A stretch of 17,042 nt of DNA from an uncultured Collinsella sp. (GTDB lineage Bacteria > Actinomycetota > Coriobacteriia > Coriobacteriales > Coriobacteriaceae). The position numbers were made by a program, and so were the translations under genes. Below the pieces are notes generated by a model. The model searched no databases. It was not told the origin of the DNA and saw nothing but the letters and a program-made list of their open reading frames with translations. Position 1 is the stretch's first letter; each line of letters opens with the position of its first letter. The stretch spans positions 1 through 17,042 of the forward strand of contig CALBUZ010000127.1 of assembly GCA_937969105.1 (NCBI GenBank). The letters run 5' to 3'. Shown here piece by piece: positions 1 to 7,314 of the stretch.

Positions 1-660
1 GGCGGGTCGGCTACCACCCTGTCGGAAGGTTGGTTTCGCTACGATCGCGCGGGCGGTTGGGTGCTGCGCGGGCTCGATGTGACGTTTTCGGCCGGCGCGG
101 TGCATGCGGTCGTGGGCGGAAACGGCTGCGGCAAGTCGACGATGCTCTCGGTGCTGGCCAAGACGGCTAAGCTGCAGCGTGGCCGCATGGTGCGTGGGGC
201 GGCTTCGGCGGCTCTGCTGCCACAGAATCCCAAGGCATTGCTAGTCGCCGAAACGGTGCGCGACGAGCTGATGGAATGGGCTTCGACCTGCGGATATGAC
301 GAGAACTTGGCGCGGGAGCGTGCGGCGCAACTGGGACTGGACGGCTTGGAGGCGCGTCACCCGTACGATCTTTCGGGCGGTCAGCGCCAGCTGCTTGCGT
401 TGGCAAAGCTGCTGTTGATTGGTCCGGAGTTGCTGCTGCTTGATGAGCCCACCAAGGGCCTTGATCTGGCAAGTCGCTGCATTATCGCCCGGGCCCTGCG
501 CGAGCATGCGCAGGCCGGCGGCACCGTCATCATGGCCGCGCACGACTTGGACTTTGCCGAGCAGGTGTCCGACGACGTCGCCATGATGTTCGACGGCGAG
601 ATCGCCTGCATGGAGCCCCCGGCAGATTTCTTTGCCGACAACGTGTTCTACAGGGCGTGA
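1..660 (+). CDS. ABC transporter ATPase, ECF-type (5' end outside window)
   Basis: The reading frame is open from base 1, so the gene starts upstream of the window. It is a nucleotide-binding domain with all core motifs: Walker A GGNGCGKST (115-141), signature LSGGQ (370-384), Walker B LLLLDEP (430-450) and H-loop MAAHD (about 532-546). The residues before Walker A (GWVLRGLDVTFSAG) are the usual N-terminal ABC strand, so this may be a whole short ATPase or the second half of a tandem ATPase such as a fused EcfA. ATPases of this family energise vitamin or metal uptake by energy-coupling-factor transporters at the inner face of the membrane. The next gene, a membrane S-component-like protein, starts 4 bases downstream, which supports the ECF assignment. 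The substrate cannot be told from this part. Confidence 0.88.
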   Translation, partial: GGSATTLSEGWFRYDRAGGWVLRGLDVTFSAGAVHAVVGGNGCGKSTMLSVLAKTAKLQRGRMVRGAASAALLPQNPKALLVAETVRDELMEWASTCGYDENLARERAAQLGLDGLEARHPYDLSGGQRQLLALAKLLLIGPELLLLDEPTKGLDLASRCIIARALREHAQAGGTVIMAAHDLDFAEQVSDDVAMMFDGEIACMEPPADFFADNVFYRA

Positions 661-664
661 TGGG

Positions 665-1378
665 ATGACGGATCATCGCGCCTCGCGCCTACTCACAAAA
701 ATGGAGATTCCGCTGCTCCTGGCGGTGCCGGCAGTGATGGCTGCGGCGTTACTGGCGGGCATTGAGCAGGCGGCGCTTGCCATGCTGGTTGTTGTGGCAC
801 TCGTGCTCGCACTGTTCTTTGCGGGCTATGAGACATCGCGCCCGGGCTTGCGCCAGATTATGCCAACGCTGGTTCTGGCGGCGTTGGCCGCGGCGGGCCG
901 CATCTTGTTCGGCCCCATTCCCGATTTTAAGCCCGTGAGTGCTATCGCCATTATCGCGGGTGCGACACTTGGCCGTCGCAACGGCTTCATGGTCGGCGCG
1001 TTGGCAGCGCTGACCAGTAATTTCTTTTTTGGACAGGGCATGTGGACGCCGTGGCAAATGTATGCCTGGGGTCTGGTGGGCTATATCGGTGGCGCACTGG
1101 CGCATGCGGGCGCGTTCGACCGCGCCGATGGAACCGTGCGCATGCCGGCGCTGTTGGCGTATGGCTTTGCCTCGGGCTTGCTGTATGGCGTCGTGATCAA
1201 CGCGTATGACATCATCGGTTTTGTGCAGCCGCTCACCTGGGTAGGCGCCGTAGCGCGTCTTGCTACGGCGGTGCCGTTTGATATCACACACGGACTCGCG
1301 ACCTGCGTGTTTTTGGCCGCCCTGTACAAGCCCTGGTGTCGCCGCATCAATCGCGTCGTCGTGAAGTACGGGCTGTAG
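665..1378 (+). CDS. ECF transporter S-component-like membrane protein
   Basis: A protein of about 237 aa, nearly all hydrophobic, with around six membrane segments. Conserved-looking stretches are FGPIPDFKPVSAIAIIAG and the later WTPWQMYAWGLVGYIGG, a pattern typical of substrate-specific (S) components of energy-coupling-factor vitamin transporters. It would bind a vitamin or cofactor precursor at the membrane and be driven by the adjacent ATPase. I chose ATG 665, four bases after the ATPase stop. An in-frame ATG at 632 overlaps the ATPase gene and one at 701 is also possible, and no start has a strong ribosome site, so translational coupling is likely. The substrate cannot be read from the sequence; no riboswitch for this operon lies in the window. 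It is the last gene of its operon, since only repeats follow. Confidence 0.72.
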   Translation: MTDHRASRLLTKMEIPLLLAVPAVMAAALLAGIEQAALAMLVVVALVLALFFAGYETSRPGLRQIMPTLVLAALAAAGRILFGPIPDFKPVSAIAIIAGATLGRRNGFMVGALAALTSNFFFGQGMWTPWQMYAWGLVGYIGGALAHAGAFDRADGTVRMPALLAYGFASGLLYGVVINAYDIIGFVQPLTWVGAVARLATAVPFDITHGLATCVFLAALYKPWCRRINRVVVKYGL

Positions 1379-1424
1379 TGACGGTTGCGCCGGGACGAGA
1401 ATCAATACTGCCTTGGTGTCATAT

Positions 1425-1578
1425 CAAAACTATGCCGGTTTACGGGGCTGGATTGACACAGACCGACCATACCGGCATTTTCCGTAATAGGGCAAGCCGT
1501 TTACCTGCGGATTTATTTTGCTCGAATTGCGTGTGGTCAGGGATCTGCGATTCAGCCCCGTAAACTGGCATAGTTTTG
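1425..1578. repeat. 154-bp inverted-repeat element, copy A
   Basis: Its ends are 26-bp inverted repeats (1425-1450 and 1553-1578) with one mismatch; each begins CAAAACTATGCCGG reading inward. A second element of exactly 154 bp lies at 16769-16922. Copy A aligns to copy B when reverse-complemented, sharing the ends and interior blocks such as CCGCAGGTA and GGTATGG. It has no coding capacity of its own that I believe. It looks like a MITE-type or REP-like dispersed element. Similarity to copy B continues about 19 bp beyond its left end, so the true border may be wider. Confidence 0.8.
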
Positions 1579-1668
1579 CGCACGCCGACTCGTATGACGG
1601 TCGCAGCGGGCTCCAGAAGGCTAAATGACCAATTTTCCTCCGTCACTGGGGACCAGCTGGGAGTACTC

Positions 1669-1828
1669 GCCACGAAAGCGGTCCATCTACTACGTTTAGG
1701 TCGCCGTCCTCAACCACAGTGAACAATGTGAAAAGAAAACCGCAGGTAGAAAGCCTGCGGTTTTTCGTAGAACATGGTTATGGTTGAGGGTAGCGGCTTA
1801 AACGTAGTAGATGGGCGCTTTTCGCGGC
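1669..1828. repeat. 160-bp palindromic element (CATCTACTACGT family)
   Basis: Two arms of about 48 bp (1669-1716 and 1781-1828) are imperfect inverted repeats. They share GCC(A/G)CGAAA, then CCATCTACTACGTTTA, then CCTCAACCA. The centre holds a perfect hairpin terminator (1736-1764). Both outer flanks carry a CCTCCGTC...GGGGA motif in the same orientation (about 1636-1652 and 1876-1892). The same family reappears at the end of the window (about 16951-17042). The space between the two genes here (1379-1904) holds only this element, copy A of the 154-bp element and short unassigned DNA. Confidence 0.75.
1736..1764. terminator. Bidirectional hairpin terminator inside the palindrome
   Basis: Perfect 11-bp stem AAAACCGCAGG / CCTGCGGTTTT with a 7-base loop. 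It has a T-run on the plus strand and A's before the stem that give a T-run on the minus strand. It sits between the convergent transporter operon and xth and could end transcription from both. Confidence 0.75.
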
Positions 1829-1904
1829 AGATGTATTACGCAGGTGTCCTCGGAGAGCCAAAAAATGATCTGTTTCCCTCCGTCCCCGGGGGATCGTTTG
1901 GGGG

Positions 1905-2723
1905 TTAGAGCTCCAGGGTGAGGGTGACGGGGCAGTGATCGCTGCCAAAGATGTCGCCGCGGATGCCGGTGTCGCGTACGTTGCCGGCGATTGCGTTGCT
2001 TACCAGGAAGTAGTCGATGCGCCAGCCTGCGTTGTTCTTGCGGGCATTAAAGCGGTAGCTCCACCAGCTGTAGACGCCCTCGACGTCCGGATTGGCCGCG
2101 CGCCAGGTGTCGGTAAAACCGGCGTCGAGCAGCTCGGTAAACTTGCCGCGCTCCTCGTCCGAAAAGCCGGCGTTGCCGCGGTTGGACTTGGGGTTCTTAA
2201 GGTCGATCTCCTCGTGAGCCACGTTAAAGTCGCCGCAGGTTACGACGGGCTTTCCGGTCTCGCGCTCGAGGCCTGCCAAAAAGCCGCGATAGGCATCGTC
2301 CCAGGCCATGCGTACATCGATGCGCGCGAGCTCGTTTTGGGCGTTGGGCGTATAGACGTCCACGAACCAAAACTTGTCGAACTCGAGCGCACAGACGCGG
2401 CCCTCGGTTGCGGCTTGGGCGACGAGCTCGGCCGCCTCGCCCTCGCCGGCGTGGGGCAGCAGCGCATCGGCGCGCAGCGCGCGCAGCGGTTCCTGGCGGC
2501 TAAAGACCGCGGTGCCCGAGTAGCCCTTGCGCTCGGCGTAGCTCCAGGTTTGGTGGTAGCCGGGCAGATCGATATCGACCTGGCCTTCTTGCAGCTTGGT
2601 CTCCTGCAGCGCCAGGATATCGACGTCGAGTTCTTGCGCGATCTGGATAAAGCTCGGGTCTTTTTTGAGCACGGCGCGCAGGCCGTTGACGTTCCACGAG
2701 GCGAAAGTGTAAGTCTGAGGCAT
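1905..2723 (-). CDS. xth: Exodeoxyribonuclease III (Xth/ExoA family AP endonuclease)
   Basis: A 272-aa protein of normal length for the family. It is a Mg-dependent DNase of the endonuclease/exonuclease/phosphatase fold that cuts at abasic sites and degrades 3' ends in base excision repair in the cytoplasm. The family motifs appear in order: SWNVNGLRA (residues 9-17), LQETKL with metal-binding Glu41, GYSGTAVFSR, GDFNVAHEEIDLKNP, SWWSYR, RIDYFLVS and C-terminal SDHCPV with catalytic His263. The start is supported by an AAAGGA ribosome site seven bases upstream on the minus strand. It is divergent from the Sir2 gene, with a 113-bp gap between the two starts, and its 3' end faces the repeat region at 1379-1904. 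No oddities were seen. Confidence 0.95.
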   Translation of the reverse strand: MPQTYTFASWNVNGLRAVLKKDPSFIQIAQELDVDILALQETKLQEGQVDIDLPGYHQTWSYAERKGYSGTAVFSRQEPLRALRADALLPHAGEGEAAELVAQAATEGRVCALEFDKFWFVDVYTPNAQNELARIDVRMAWDDAYRGFLAGLERETGKPVVTCGDFNVAHEEIDLKNPKSNRGNAGFSDEERGKFTELLDAGFTDTWRAANPDVEGVYSWWSYRFNARKNNAGWRIDYFLVSNAIAGNVRDTGIRGDIFGSDHCPVTLTLEL

Positions 2724-2806
2724 GGTGTCCTTTCGACGGGGTTGGCAGGCTTAAGATTAACGCAACAAGAGCGGGGCGGAGTCTGCGAGTGATAGCGCGA
2801 ACGCCG

Positions 2807-2827
2807 CCGTCCCTAAGACACGGACGG
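2807..2827 (+). other. Small hairpin overlapping the Sir2 ribosome-binding site
   Basis: Stem CCGTCC / GGACGG with a 9-base loop. The right arm runs into the GGAGG Shine-Dalgarno (2826-2830) of the Sir2 gene. A 6-bp stem is easy to find by chance in GC-rich DNA, so a regulatory role is only a possibility. Confidence 0.3.
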
Positions 2828-2836
2828 AGGACATAT

Positions 2837-3589
2837 ATGACGCAGGCAATATCGGACCCCAAACAGGCCTCCGCTGCGCTGGCGGAGCTGTTCGAAACCC
2901 ATAGCCACGTGGTCTTCTTTGGCGGCGCGGGCGTTTCCACGGCGAGTGGCATCCCCGATTTCCGCAGCGTGGACGGCCTGTATCACCAGCGGTTTTCCTA
3001 TCCGCCCGAGACTATGCTCTCGCACAGCTTCTACGAGGCGCATCCGGCGGAGTTTTTCGACTTCTACCGGACCAAGATGATCGCCCTTAACGCCAAGCCC
3101 AACCACTGCCACGCCAAGCTGGCGGAGCTGGAGCGCGCCGGCAAGCTCGACGCCGTGGTGACGCAAAACATCGATGGCCTGCATCAGGCGGCTGGTTCAC
3201 GGCGCGTGTTTGAGCTGCATGGCTCGGTCCACCGCAATATCTGCCAGACGTGCGGCGCGGTCTACAGCGCCGAATGGATTTGCGCGCGCGAGCACGAGGA
3301 CGCCGCGGGCGTGCCCGTGTGCCCTGCGTGCGGCGGTCGCATCAAGCCCGATGTGGTCCTCTACGAAGAACCGCTCGATGAGCGTGTGCTTACCGGCGCC
3401 GTTGCTGCCATCGCCGCAGCCGACGCCCTCGTCGTGGGCGGAACCTCGCTCGTGGTGTATCCGGCGGCGGGCCTCACGCGTTACTTTACTGGCGATACGC
3501 TGGCCATTTGCAATTTGGCGCCCACCGATCAGGATGCAAATGCCGACCTGCTGATTTCTTGCGACATCGCGGCCGCGTTTGCGTTCTAG
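2837..3589 (+). CDS. cobB: Sir2-family NAD-dependent protein deacylase
   Basis: A 250-aa sirtuin that removes acyl groups from lysines using NAD, giving nicotinamide and O-acyl-ADP-ribose. NAD-binding motifs are GAGVSTASGIPDFRS near the N-terminus and TQNIDGLH; the catalytic His is residue 128 in ELHGS. The structural zinc site has Cys136/Cys139 (CQTC) and Cys162/Cys165 (CPAC). GTSLVVYPAAGL lies in the C-terminal Rossmann part. I chose ATG 2837 because GGAGG stands just upstream (2826-2830); an in-frame ATG at 2789 would add a tail rich in Arg and Pro without a ribosome site. The gene is divergent from xth and is followed, after 94 bases, by folP-folK with its own likely -10 box. Whether it acts on acetyl-lysine or longer acyl groups cannot be decided here. 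Confidence 0.93.
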   Translation: MTQAISDPKQASAALAELFETHSHVVFFGGAGVSTASGIPDFRSVDGLYHQRFSYPPETMLSHSFYEAHPAEFFDFYRTKMIALNAKPNHCHAKLAELERAGKLDAVVTQNIDGLHQAAGSRRVFELHGSVHRNICQTCGAVYSAEWICAREHEDAAGVPVCPACGGRIKPDVVLYEEPLDERVLTGAVAAIAAADALVVGGTSLVVYPAAGLTRYFTGDTLAICNLAPTDQDANADLLISCDIAAAFAF

Positions 3590-3603
3590 CCCGCGCGCGC
3601 GGA

Positions 3604-3609
3604 TACAAT
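3604..3609 (+). promoter_or_regulatory. Candidate -10 box for folP-folK
   Basis: TACAAT lies 74 bases before the folP-folK start, just after the sirtuin stop. The best -35 is a weak TTGCGT at 3579-3584 with a long 19-base spacer. This is a guess from consensus only. Confidence 0.35.
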
Positions 3610-3683
3610 AGAAAGACTGATTGCAAAGCGACCACGCCGTCAGCGCCCGAGCGCGGCGGCGTGGGCATTTTAGGAGGATGTTC

Positions 3684-5411
3684 ATGGCGAACGACAGCAA
3701 GACATGGCGGTGCGGAAAGTACGAGCTCAGCTTTGACCGTCCGCGCATCATGGGCGTCCTCAACGTGACGCCCGATTCGATGAGCGACGGCGGTGAGCAC
3801 TTTGACCAGGATGCCGCTATCGAGTACGGCCTGGCGATGCTCGATGCCGGCGCCGACATCATCGACGTGGGCGGCGAGTCCACGCGTCCTGGCTTTACCC
3901 CGGTCAACCCCGACGAGGAGGCGCGTCGCGTGCTGCCCGTCGTGCGCGCGCTCGCCAAAGAGGGCGCCATCGTCTCGATCGATACGCGTCATGTGGCGGT
4001 TGCCAAGGCGGCAGTGCGCTGCGGTGCTTCGATTGTCAACGACGTGACGGGCTTCACCGATCCCAAGATGGTTGAGTTCGTTAAGACAAGCACCTGCGGC
4101 GTTATCGTAATGCACGCCGGCGAGGTCGCCGCACCCGCACGCACGCACGCGACGGTGCAGCTCGATACCTCGGCTGCGGCGTTTGTTGCCGAGAAGGCAC
4201 GCGAAGCGGCTGTCGAGGCCGCGCGCGAGGCCGAGAAGCCGGCCCGTCGCCGTCGCGGCAAGTTGCTGGGCGAGCCCAAGGTTGAAGCCAAGCTTCCGGG
4301 CGGTGTGGTACAGCCCTCGCTGCCGCTTGGCGAATCGGAGCCCGCGCCCGAGTCCGAGTCAGAGAAGCCGGCTGCCGAGCAGGCTGCCCCTGCCGCCGCT
4401 GCGCCCGAGACCGTGCCCGCAGCTGCCGAAGCCGCACCAGAGCCCAGCGATCACCTGGCCGCCATGATGCGCCGCAGTGCCCGCCGTGAGGAAGCCTATG
4501 TGCCCACTTCGCAGCTCCGCCGCTTTACCCTGCCCGATTCTGCACCCATCATGCGCCGCGTCATGGGCTTTCTGTCCGATCAGGCCCGCACGCTCATCCA
4601 TGCCGGCGTGTCGCGCGACCGTATCTGCATCGATCCCGGCTCGGGCTTTGGCAAGACGGCCAACGAAGACATCGTCATCCAGCGCGAGACCGCCAAGATG
4701 GCGTCGCTGGGCTATCCGCTCATGTGCGCCGTGTCGCGCAAGCGCTTTGTGGGCGCCGTCTCGGGCGTGACCCAGGCCGCCGCGCGCGATGCCGCCACGT
4801 TTGGTGTGTGCCTGGGCGCCATCCAGGCCGGCGCCAACATCGTGCGCGTGCACGACGTCGCTGGCTTTGCGCAGTTCCTGAACGGTTACTGGGCTGTCGC
4901 CGAGCCGCAACCGCGCCGTGCGTTTGTGGCTGTGGGTTCCAACCTGGGGCATCGTTGCGACAACATCCGCGCCGCGCGCAACATGATTGCCGAGATTCCG
5001 CTTACCTGTGTGTCCAACTGCTCGCGCATCTACGAGAGCGAGCCGGCTTACGAGACGCGCCAGGACGCGTTTGCCAACGCTGTCATCGAGATTAAGACCG
5101 AGCTGGCGCCGTTGGTGCTGCTCGACGAGCTCATGAAGATCGAGGCTGAGCTGGGCCGCGACCGTTCCAAAAAGGCCAAGGCCAACGGCCCGCGCACCAT
5201 CGACCTGGACCTGCTGTGGATGGACGGCGAGACCCACGGCGGCAAAAAGCTGCGCCTGCCGCATCCGCTGATCGGCGAGCGAGACTTTGTGCTGGTGCCG
5301 CTCGAGGACCTGATGCACGACCCGGCGCGGTTCTTCCGCTACAACGGCGTCGAGGTCAAGGAGCCCGAGGATCGCGTGGGCCATATCGTGGGCGAATTGG
5401 GGCGTATGTAG
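3684..5411 (+). CDS. folP-folK: Fused dihydropteroate synthase-HPPK (FolP-FolK) with long insertion
   Basis: A 575-aa bifunctional folate enzyme. The first part (residues 1 to about 405) is dihydropteroate synthase, joining pABA to the pterin pyrophosphate: IMGVLNVTPDS (22-32), DVGGESTRPG, SIDTRHV, NDVTGF, VMHAG (142-146), then IDPGSGFGKT (from 316), CAVSRKRFVG and the final RVHDVAGF. The second part (about 411-575) is 6-hydroxymethyl-dihydropterin pyrophosphokinase: VAVGSNLG, SRIYESEPAY, NGPRTIDLDLLW, LPHPLIGERDFVLVPL. Around 170 residues separate VMHAG from IDPG where the family usually has about 50-60. The extra stretch is Ala/Glu/Pro-rich with an RRRRGK patch. ATG 3684 is chosen for AGGAGG at 3672-3677. 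FolK usually precedes FolP when fused elsewhere; here it follows. No folB or folE is in the window. The next gene starts directly after the stop. Confidence 0.93.
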   Translation: MANDSKTWRCGKYELSFDRPRIMGVLNVTPDSMSDGGEHFDQDAAIEYGLAMLDAGADIIDVGGESTRPGFTPVNPDEEARRVLPVVRALAKEGAIVSIDTRHVAVAKAAVRCGASIVNDVTGFTDPKMVEFVKTSTCGVIVMHAGEVAAPARTHATVQLDTSAAAFVAEKAREAAVEAAREAEKPARRRRGKLLGEPKVEAKLPGGVVQPSLPLGESEPAPESESEKPAAEQAAPAAAAPETVPAAAEAAPEPSDHLAAMMRRSARREEAYVPTSQLRRFTLPDSAPIMRRVMGFLSDQARTLIHAGVSRDRICIDPGSGFGKTANEDIVIQRETAKMASLGYPLMCAVSRKRFVGAVSGVTQAAARDAATFGVCLGAIQAGANIVRVHDVAGFAQFLNGYWAVAEPQPRRAFVAVGSNLGHRCDNIRAARNMIAEIPLTCVSNCSRIYESEPAYETRQDAFANAVIEIKTELAPLVLLDELMKIEAELGRDRSKKAKANGPRTIDLDLLWMDGETHGGKKLRLPHPLIGERDFVLVPLEDLMHDPARFFRYNGVEVKEPEDRVGHIVGELGRM

Positions 5412-6113
5412 ATGATCGAGATGAATGCTGTTGCCGCCGGTACCGAGCTCGACGCGGCGCGTGACGCGGGCCGCGAGGGCGTGTCCGCGGGCTGGTGCGC
5501 GTGGAGCGCGGGCGATGCTTCGCTGACGTTTTCGCTGGTCGTGCGTCCGGATGTGAACATGCATGCCTTCCATGGCCTGCCGTTTGTGGCGGCGATGGGC
5601 ATGATGGATGCGCTTGTGGGCACGGCTTCGACGCCGGGGTTGGGCCTTGCCGGTAAGGTGGGTATCCAGTGGCCGAGCGATATCGTGTGTGGTGCGCCTG
5701 CGTTTGAGACGTCGCTCGCGCGTGTTGCCGTGAACGGCGGTGCCGGTGCTGCGGGCATGTTCGGTGCCGTGACGGTGGATATTGAGCGTTCGGCGCTGAG
5801 CGAGCTTGGTGTGGACGTGGCTGACGAAGCGCTGGTCGAGACGCTGGCCGCCGCCGTGCTGGCCCGCGTGGACGCCTGGGCGGTTGTTGCCAACACGCCG
5901 CAAGGCGCCGCAGGGCCGCTGGCTCCCGTGCTGGGCGAGTACTTCGACATGGTGCCGCTGCTGGGCCGCCAGGTTGCGGCGGTGTCTCCCAACGGCTTGC
6001 CGCTTGCGGTCGGTGTGTTTGCGGGCCTGGACATCTGGGGTCGCGCGACCATCAAGACCGATGCCGGCGAGCAGGAGTTTCCGCCCGAGGCTGTACGAAT
6101 TCGCGGGCTGTAG
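5412..6113 (+). CDS. Degenerate biotin/lipoate protein ligase-like protein
   Basis: A 233-aa protein that resembles the catalytic and C-terminal domains of BirA without the N-terminal DNA-binding domain. Matches in order are SLTFSLVVRPD, a helix ending in MDAL, VGIQWPSDIV in place of the usual KWPNDI block, and a C-terminal barrel-like piece GVFAGLDIWGRATIKTDAGEQEFPPEAV. The glycine/arginine adenylate-binding loop (GRGRxGR) is not recognisable; only AGREGVSAGW stands there. The Lys of KWPND is Gln, and the following KLAGIL-type motif is missing. ATG 5412 follows the folP-folK stop with no gap, so it is probably co-translated; ATG 5421 is an alternative. It may be an inactive or altered ligase, or a family whose function I do not know. 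The family call is tentative. Confidence 0.55.
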   Translation: MIEMNAVAAGTELDAARDAGREGVSAGWCAWSAGDASLTFSLVVRPDVNMHAFHGLPFVAAMGMMDALVGTASTPGLGLAGKVGIQWPSDIVCGAPAFETSLARVAVNGGAGAAGMFGAVTVDIERSALSELGVDVADEALVETLAAAVLARVDAWAVVANTPQGAAGPLAPVLGEYFDMVPLLGRQVAAVSPNGLPLAVGVFAGLDIWGRATIKTDAGEQEFPPEAVRIRGL

Positions 6114-6152
6114 CGCGGGGCGCCAGCGCTCAAAGATAACGATGGCAACAAG

Positions 6153-6180
6153 ACCCTTCTCGGCCTGTGCCGGGGAGGGT
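6153..6180. terminator. Hairpin between convergent genes
   Basis: An 11-bp stem (6153-6163 with 6170-6180, two G-U pairs) and a 6-base loop lie between the stop of the biotin-ligase-like gene and the stop of coaX. Only a short T-run follows on the plus strand. It could end transcription from either side. The rest of 6114-6258 shows nothing further. Confidence 0.45.
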
Positions 6181-6258
6181 TTCGCCTATCTGAGGAATAG
6201 GCTTGGCGAGCCTTTGCGGGGACTGTGGCATCGGGCGTGCTCGACTTAAGCCCCTGCT

Positions 6259-7032
6259 CTATCCCAGCTCCTGCATGCGGCGGTAAATTTCGCAGACACC
6301 CTTGATGGTGAGCTGTCCATCGACCACGTCGAAGGCATCGGTCGAATCGGCGACGATGCCGGCGAGGCCGCCCGTGGCGATAACGGTGGCATCCTCGCGG
6401 CCCAGCTCGCGCTTCATGCGCGCGGCCAGGCCCTCGGCCATGGCGGCGGCGCCCATCACGGCGCCGACCTTGATGCACTCCTCGGTATCGCGGCCGATGG
6501 CGTGCTCGGGCGCCTCGAGCGGAACACTGGCGAGCTTGGCGGCTCGGGCGGCGAGCGCGTCCATCGAAATGCGGATGCCCGGCGCAATCGCTCCGCCAAT
6601 GTAATAGCCGTCCTCATCGATGACGTCGATATTGGTCGCGGTGCCAAAGTCCACCACGATTGCCGGGGCGCCGTAGAAGGTCTCGGCCGCAACGGCGTTG
6701 GCGATGCGGTCGGCACCAACGGCCTGGGGGCGCGCCGCCCGCAGCTTGGTCACGGCGGCCGTCTGCGGCCCGATGACGATGGCGTCCGCCGCGATGCGGT
6801 CGGCCACGGCGTGCCACTCGCGCGAGAGCTGCGGCACCACGCCGGCAAAGGCGATCGCGTCGACCGCGCCGAGCGAGAGGTCGTACATCTTAAAGAAGCC
6901 CATCAGGCGCACGTGGATCTCGTCGGCGGTATAGGAGCGGTCGGTGGGCATACGCCACGACTGCACCAGCTCGTCTCCGTCAAACAGCCCCATGGCCGTC
7001 TGCGTGTTTCCCATATCGATAGCGAGCAGCAT
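6259..7032 (-). CDS. coaX: Type III pantothenate kinase (CoaX)
   Basis: A 257-aa kinase of usual length for type III pantothenate kinases, which phosphorylate pantothenate with ATP as the first step of coenzyme A synthesis. Motifs of the ASKHA fold are visible: N-terminal MLLAIDMGNTQTAMGLFDGD with Asp6 in the phosphate loop, then VGADRIAN, VVDFGTATNIDVI, GGAIAPGI and GAVMGAAAMAEGL. The frame stays open far upstream, even across the antisense of the tRNA gene. The start at 7032 is fixed by the MLLAIDMGNT N-terminus of the family and a GGGAG ribosome site about six bases upstream. An in-frame ATG at 7053 lacks one. It is transcribed toward the folP/biotin-ligase-like genes and divergently from the tRNA gene. 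A TACAAT on the minus strand (plus coordinates 7069-7074) is a possible -10 box. Confidence 0.93.
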   Translation of the reverse strand: MLLAIDMGNTQTAMGLFDGDELVQSWRMPTDRSYTADEIHVRLMGFFKMYDLSLGAVDAIAFAGVVPQLSREWHAVADRIAADAIVIGPQTAAVTKLRAARPQAVGADRIANAVAAETFYGAPAIVVDFGTATNIDVIDEDGYYIGGAIAPGIRISMDALAARAAKLASVPLEAPEHAIGRDTEECIKVGAVMGAAAMAEGLAARMKRELGREDATVIATGGLAGIVADSTDAFDVVDGQLTIKGVCEIYRRMQELG

Positions 7033-7068
7033 GTCTACTCCCGGTGTTGGCATAAAAGGACGCGCACC

Positions 7069-7074
7069 ATTGTA
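7069..7074 (-). promoter_or_regulatory. Candidate -10 box for coaX
   Basis: Read on the minus strand this is TACAAT within GTATACAAT, 37 bases before the coaX start. No convincing -35 was found at the right distance. Confidence 0.3.
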
Positions 7075-7168
7075 TACGTGCCGTCGACGGCGCTCGGCTG
7101 CGATTCGTTTACGGTGATAGGGGCTGAGGGGTTTAAATATGAAGGAATTATGCTCTACGAGATTTTCC

Positions 7169-7197
7169 TTGCCGTTTACCGAACTCCCGCGTAATAT
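7169..7197 (+). promoter_or_regulatory. Sigma-70-type promoter of the initiator tRNA
   Basis: TTGCCG (7169-7174), a 17-base spacer, then TAATAT (7192-7197). Transcription would start near 7204, about 25 bases before the mature tRNA. This is the best consensus promoter in the window. Confidence 0.75.
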
Positions 7198-7228
7198 TCT
7201 TTCTTGCGCACATGAGGCGCCCAGACAT

Positions 7229-7305
7229 TGCGGGGTGGAGCAGTCTGGTAGCTCGCCGGGCTCATAACCCGGAGGTCGTAGGTTCAAATCCTGCCCCCGC
7301 GACCA
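7229..7305 (+). tRNA. Initiator tRNA-fMet (anticodon CAT)
   Basis: A 77-base cloverleaf with encoded CCA (7303-7305). The acceptor strands are TGCGGGG (from 7229) and CCCCGCG. The D arm holds GAGC...GCTC. The anticodon stem is CCGGG/CCCGG around loop CTCATAA, with CAT at 7263-7265. The T arm is GTAGG-TTCAAAT-CCTGC. Three consecutive G-C pairs next to the anticodon loop mark it as the initiator. The first acceptor pair is U1-G72 rather than the C1-A72 mismatch known from E. coli; both leave the end weakly paired, as formylation needs. It is flanked by its own promoter and terminator. Confidence 0.96.
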
Positions 7306-7314
7306 AGAACTTGC

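Noticed and set aside
1440..1673. Small open frames within the 154-bp and palindromic elements
   Set aside because: They are produced by reading through the inverted repeats; the same peptide pieces appear in both copies and in opposite directions, with no ribosome site.
4359..5903. A 514-codon frame antisense to folP-folK and the biotin-ligase-like gene
   Set aside because: It spans two real genes on the other strand, is rich in Arg/His and shows no family motif. Long antisense frames are expected at this GC content.
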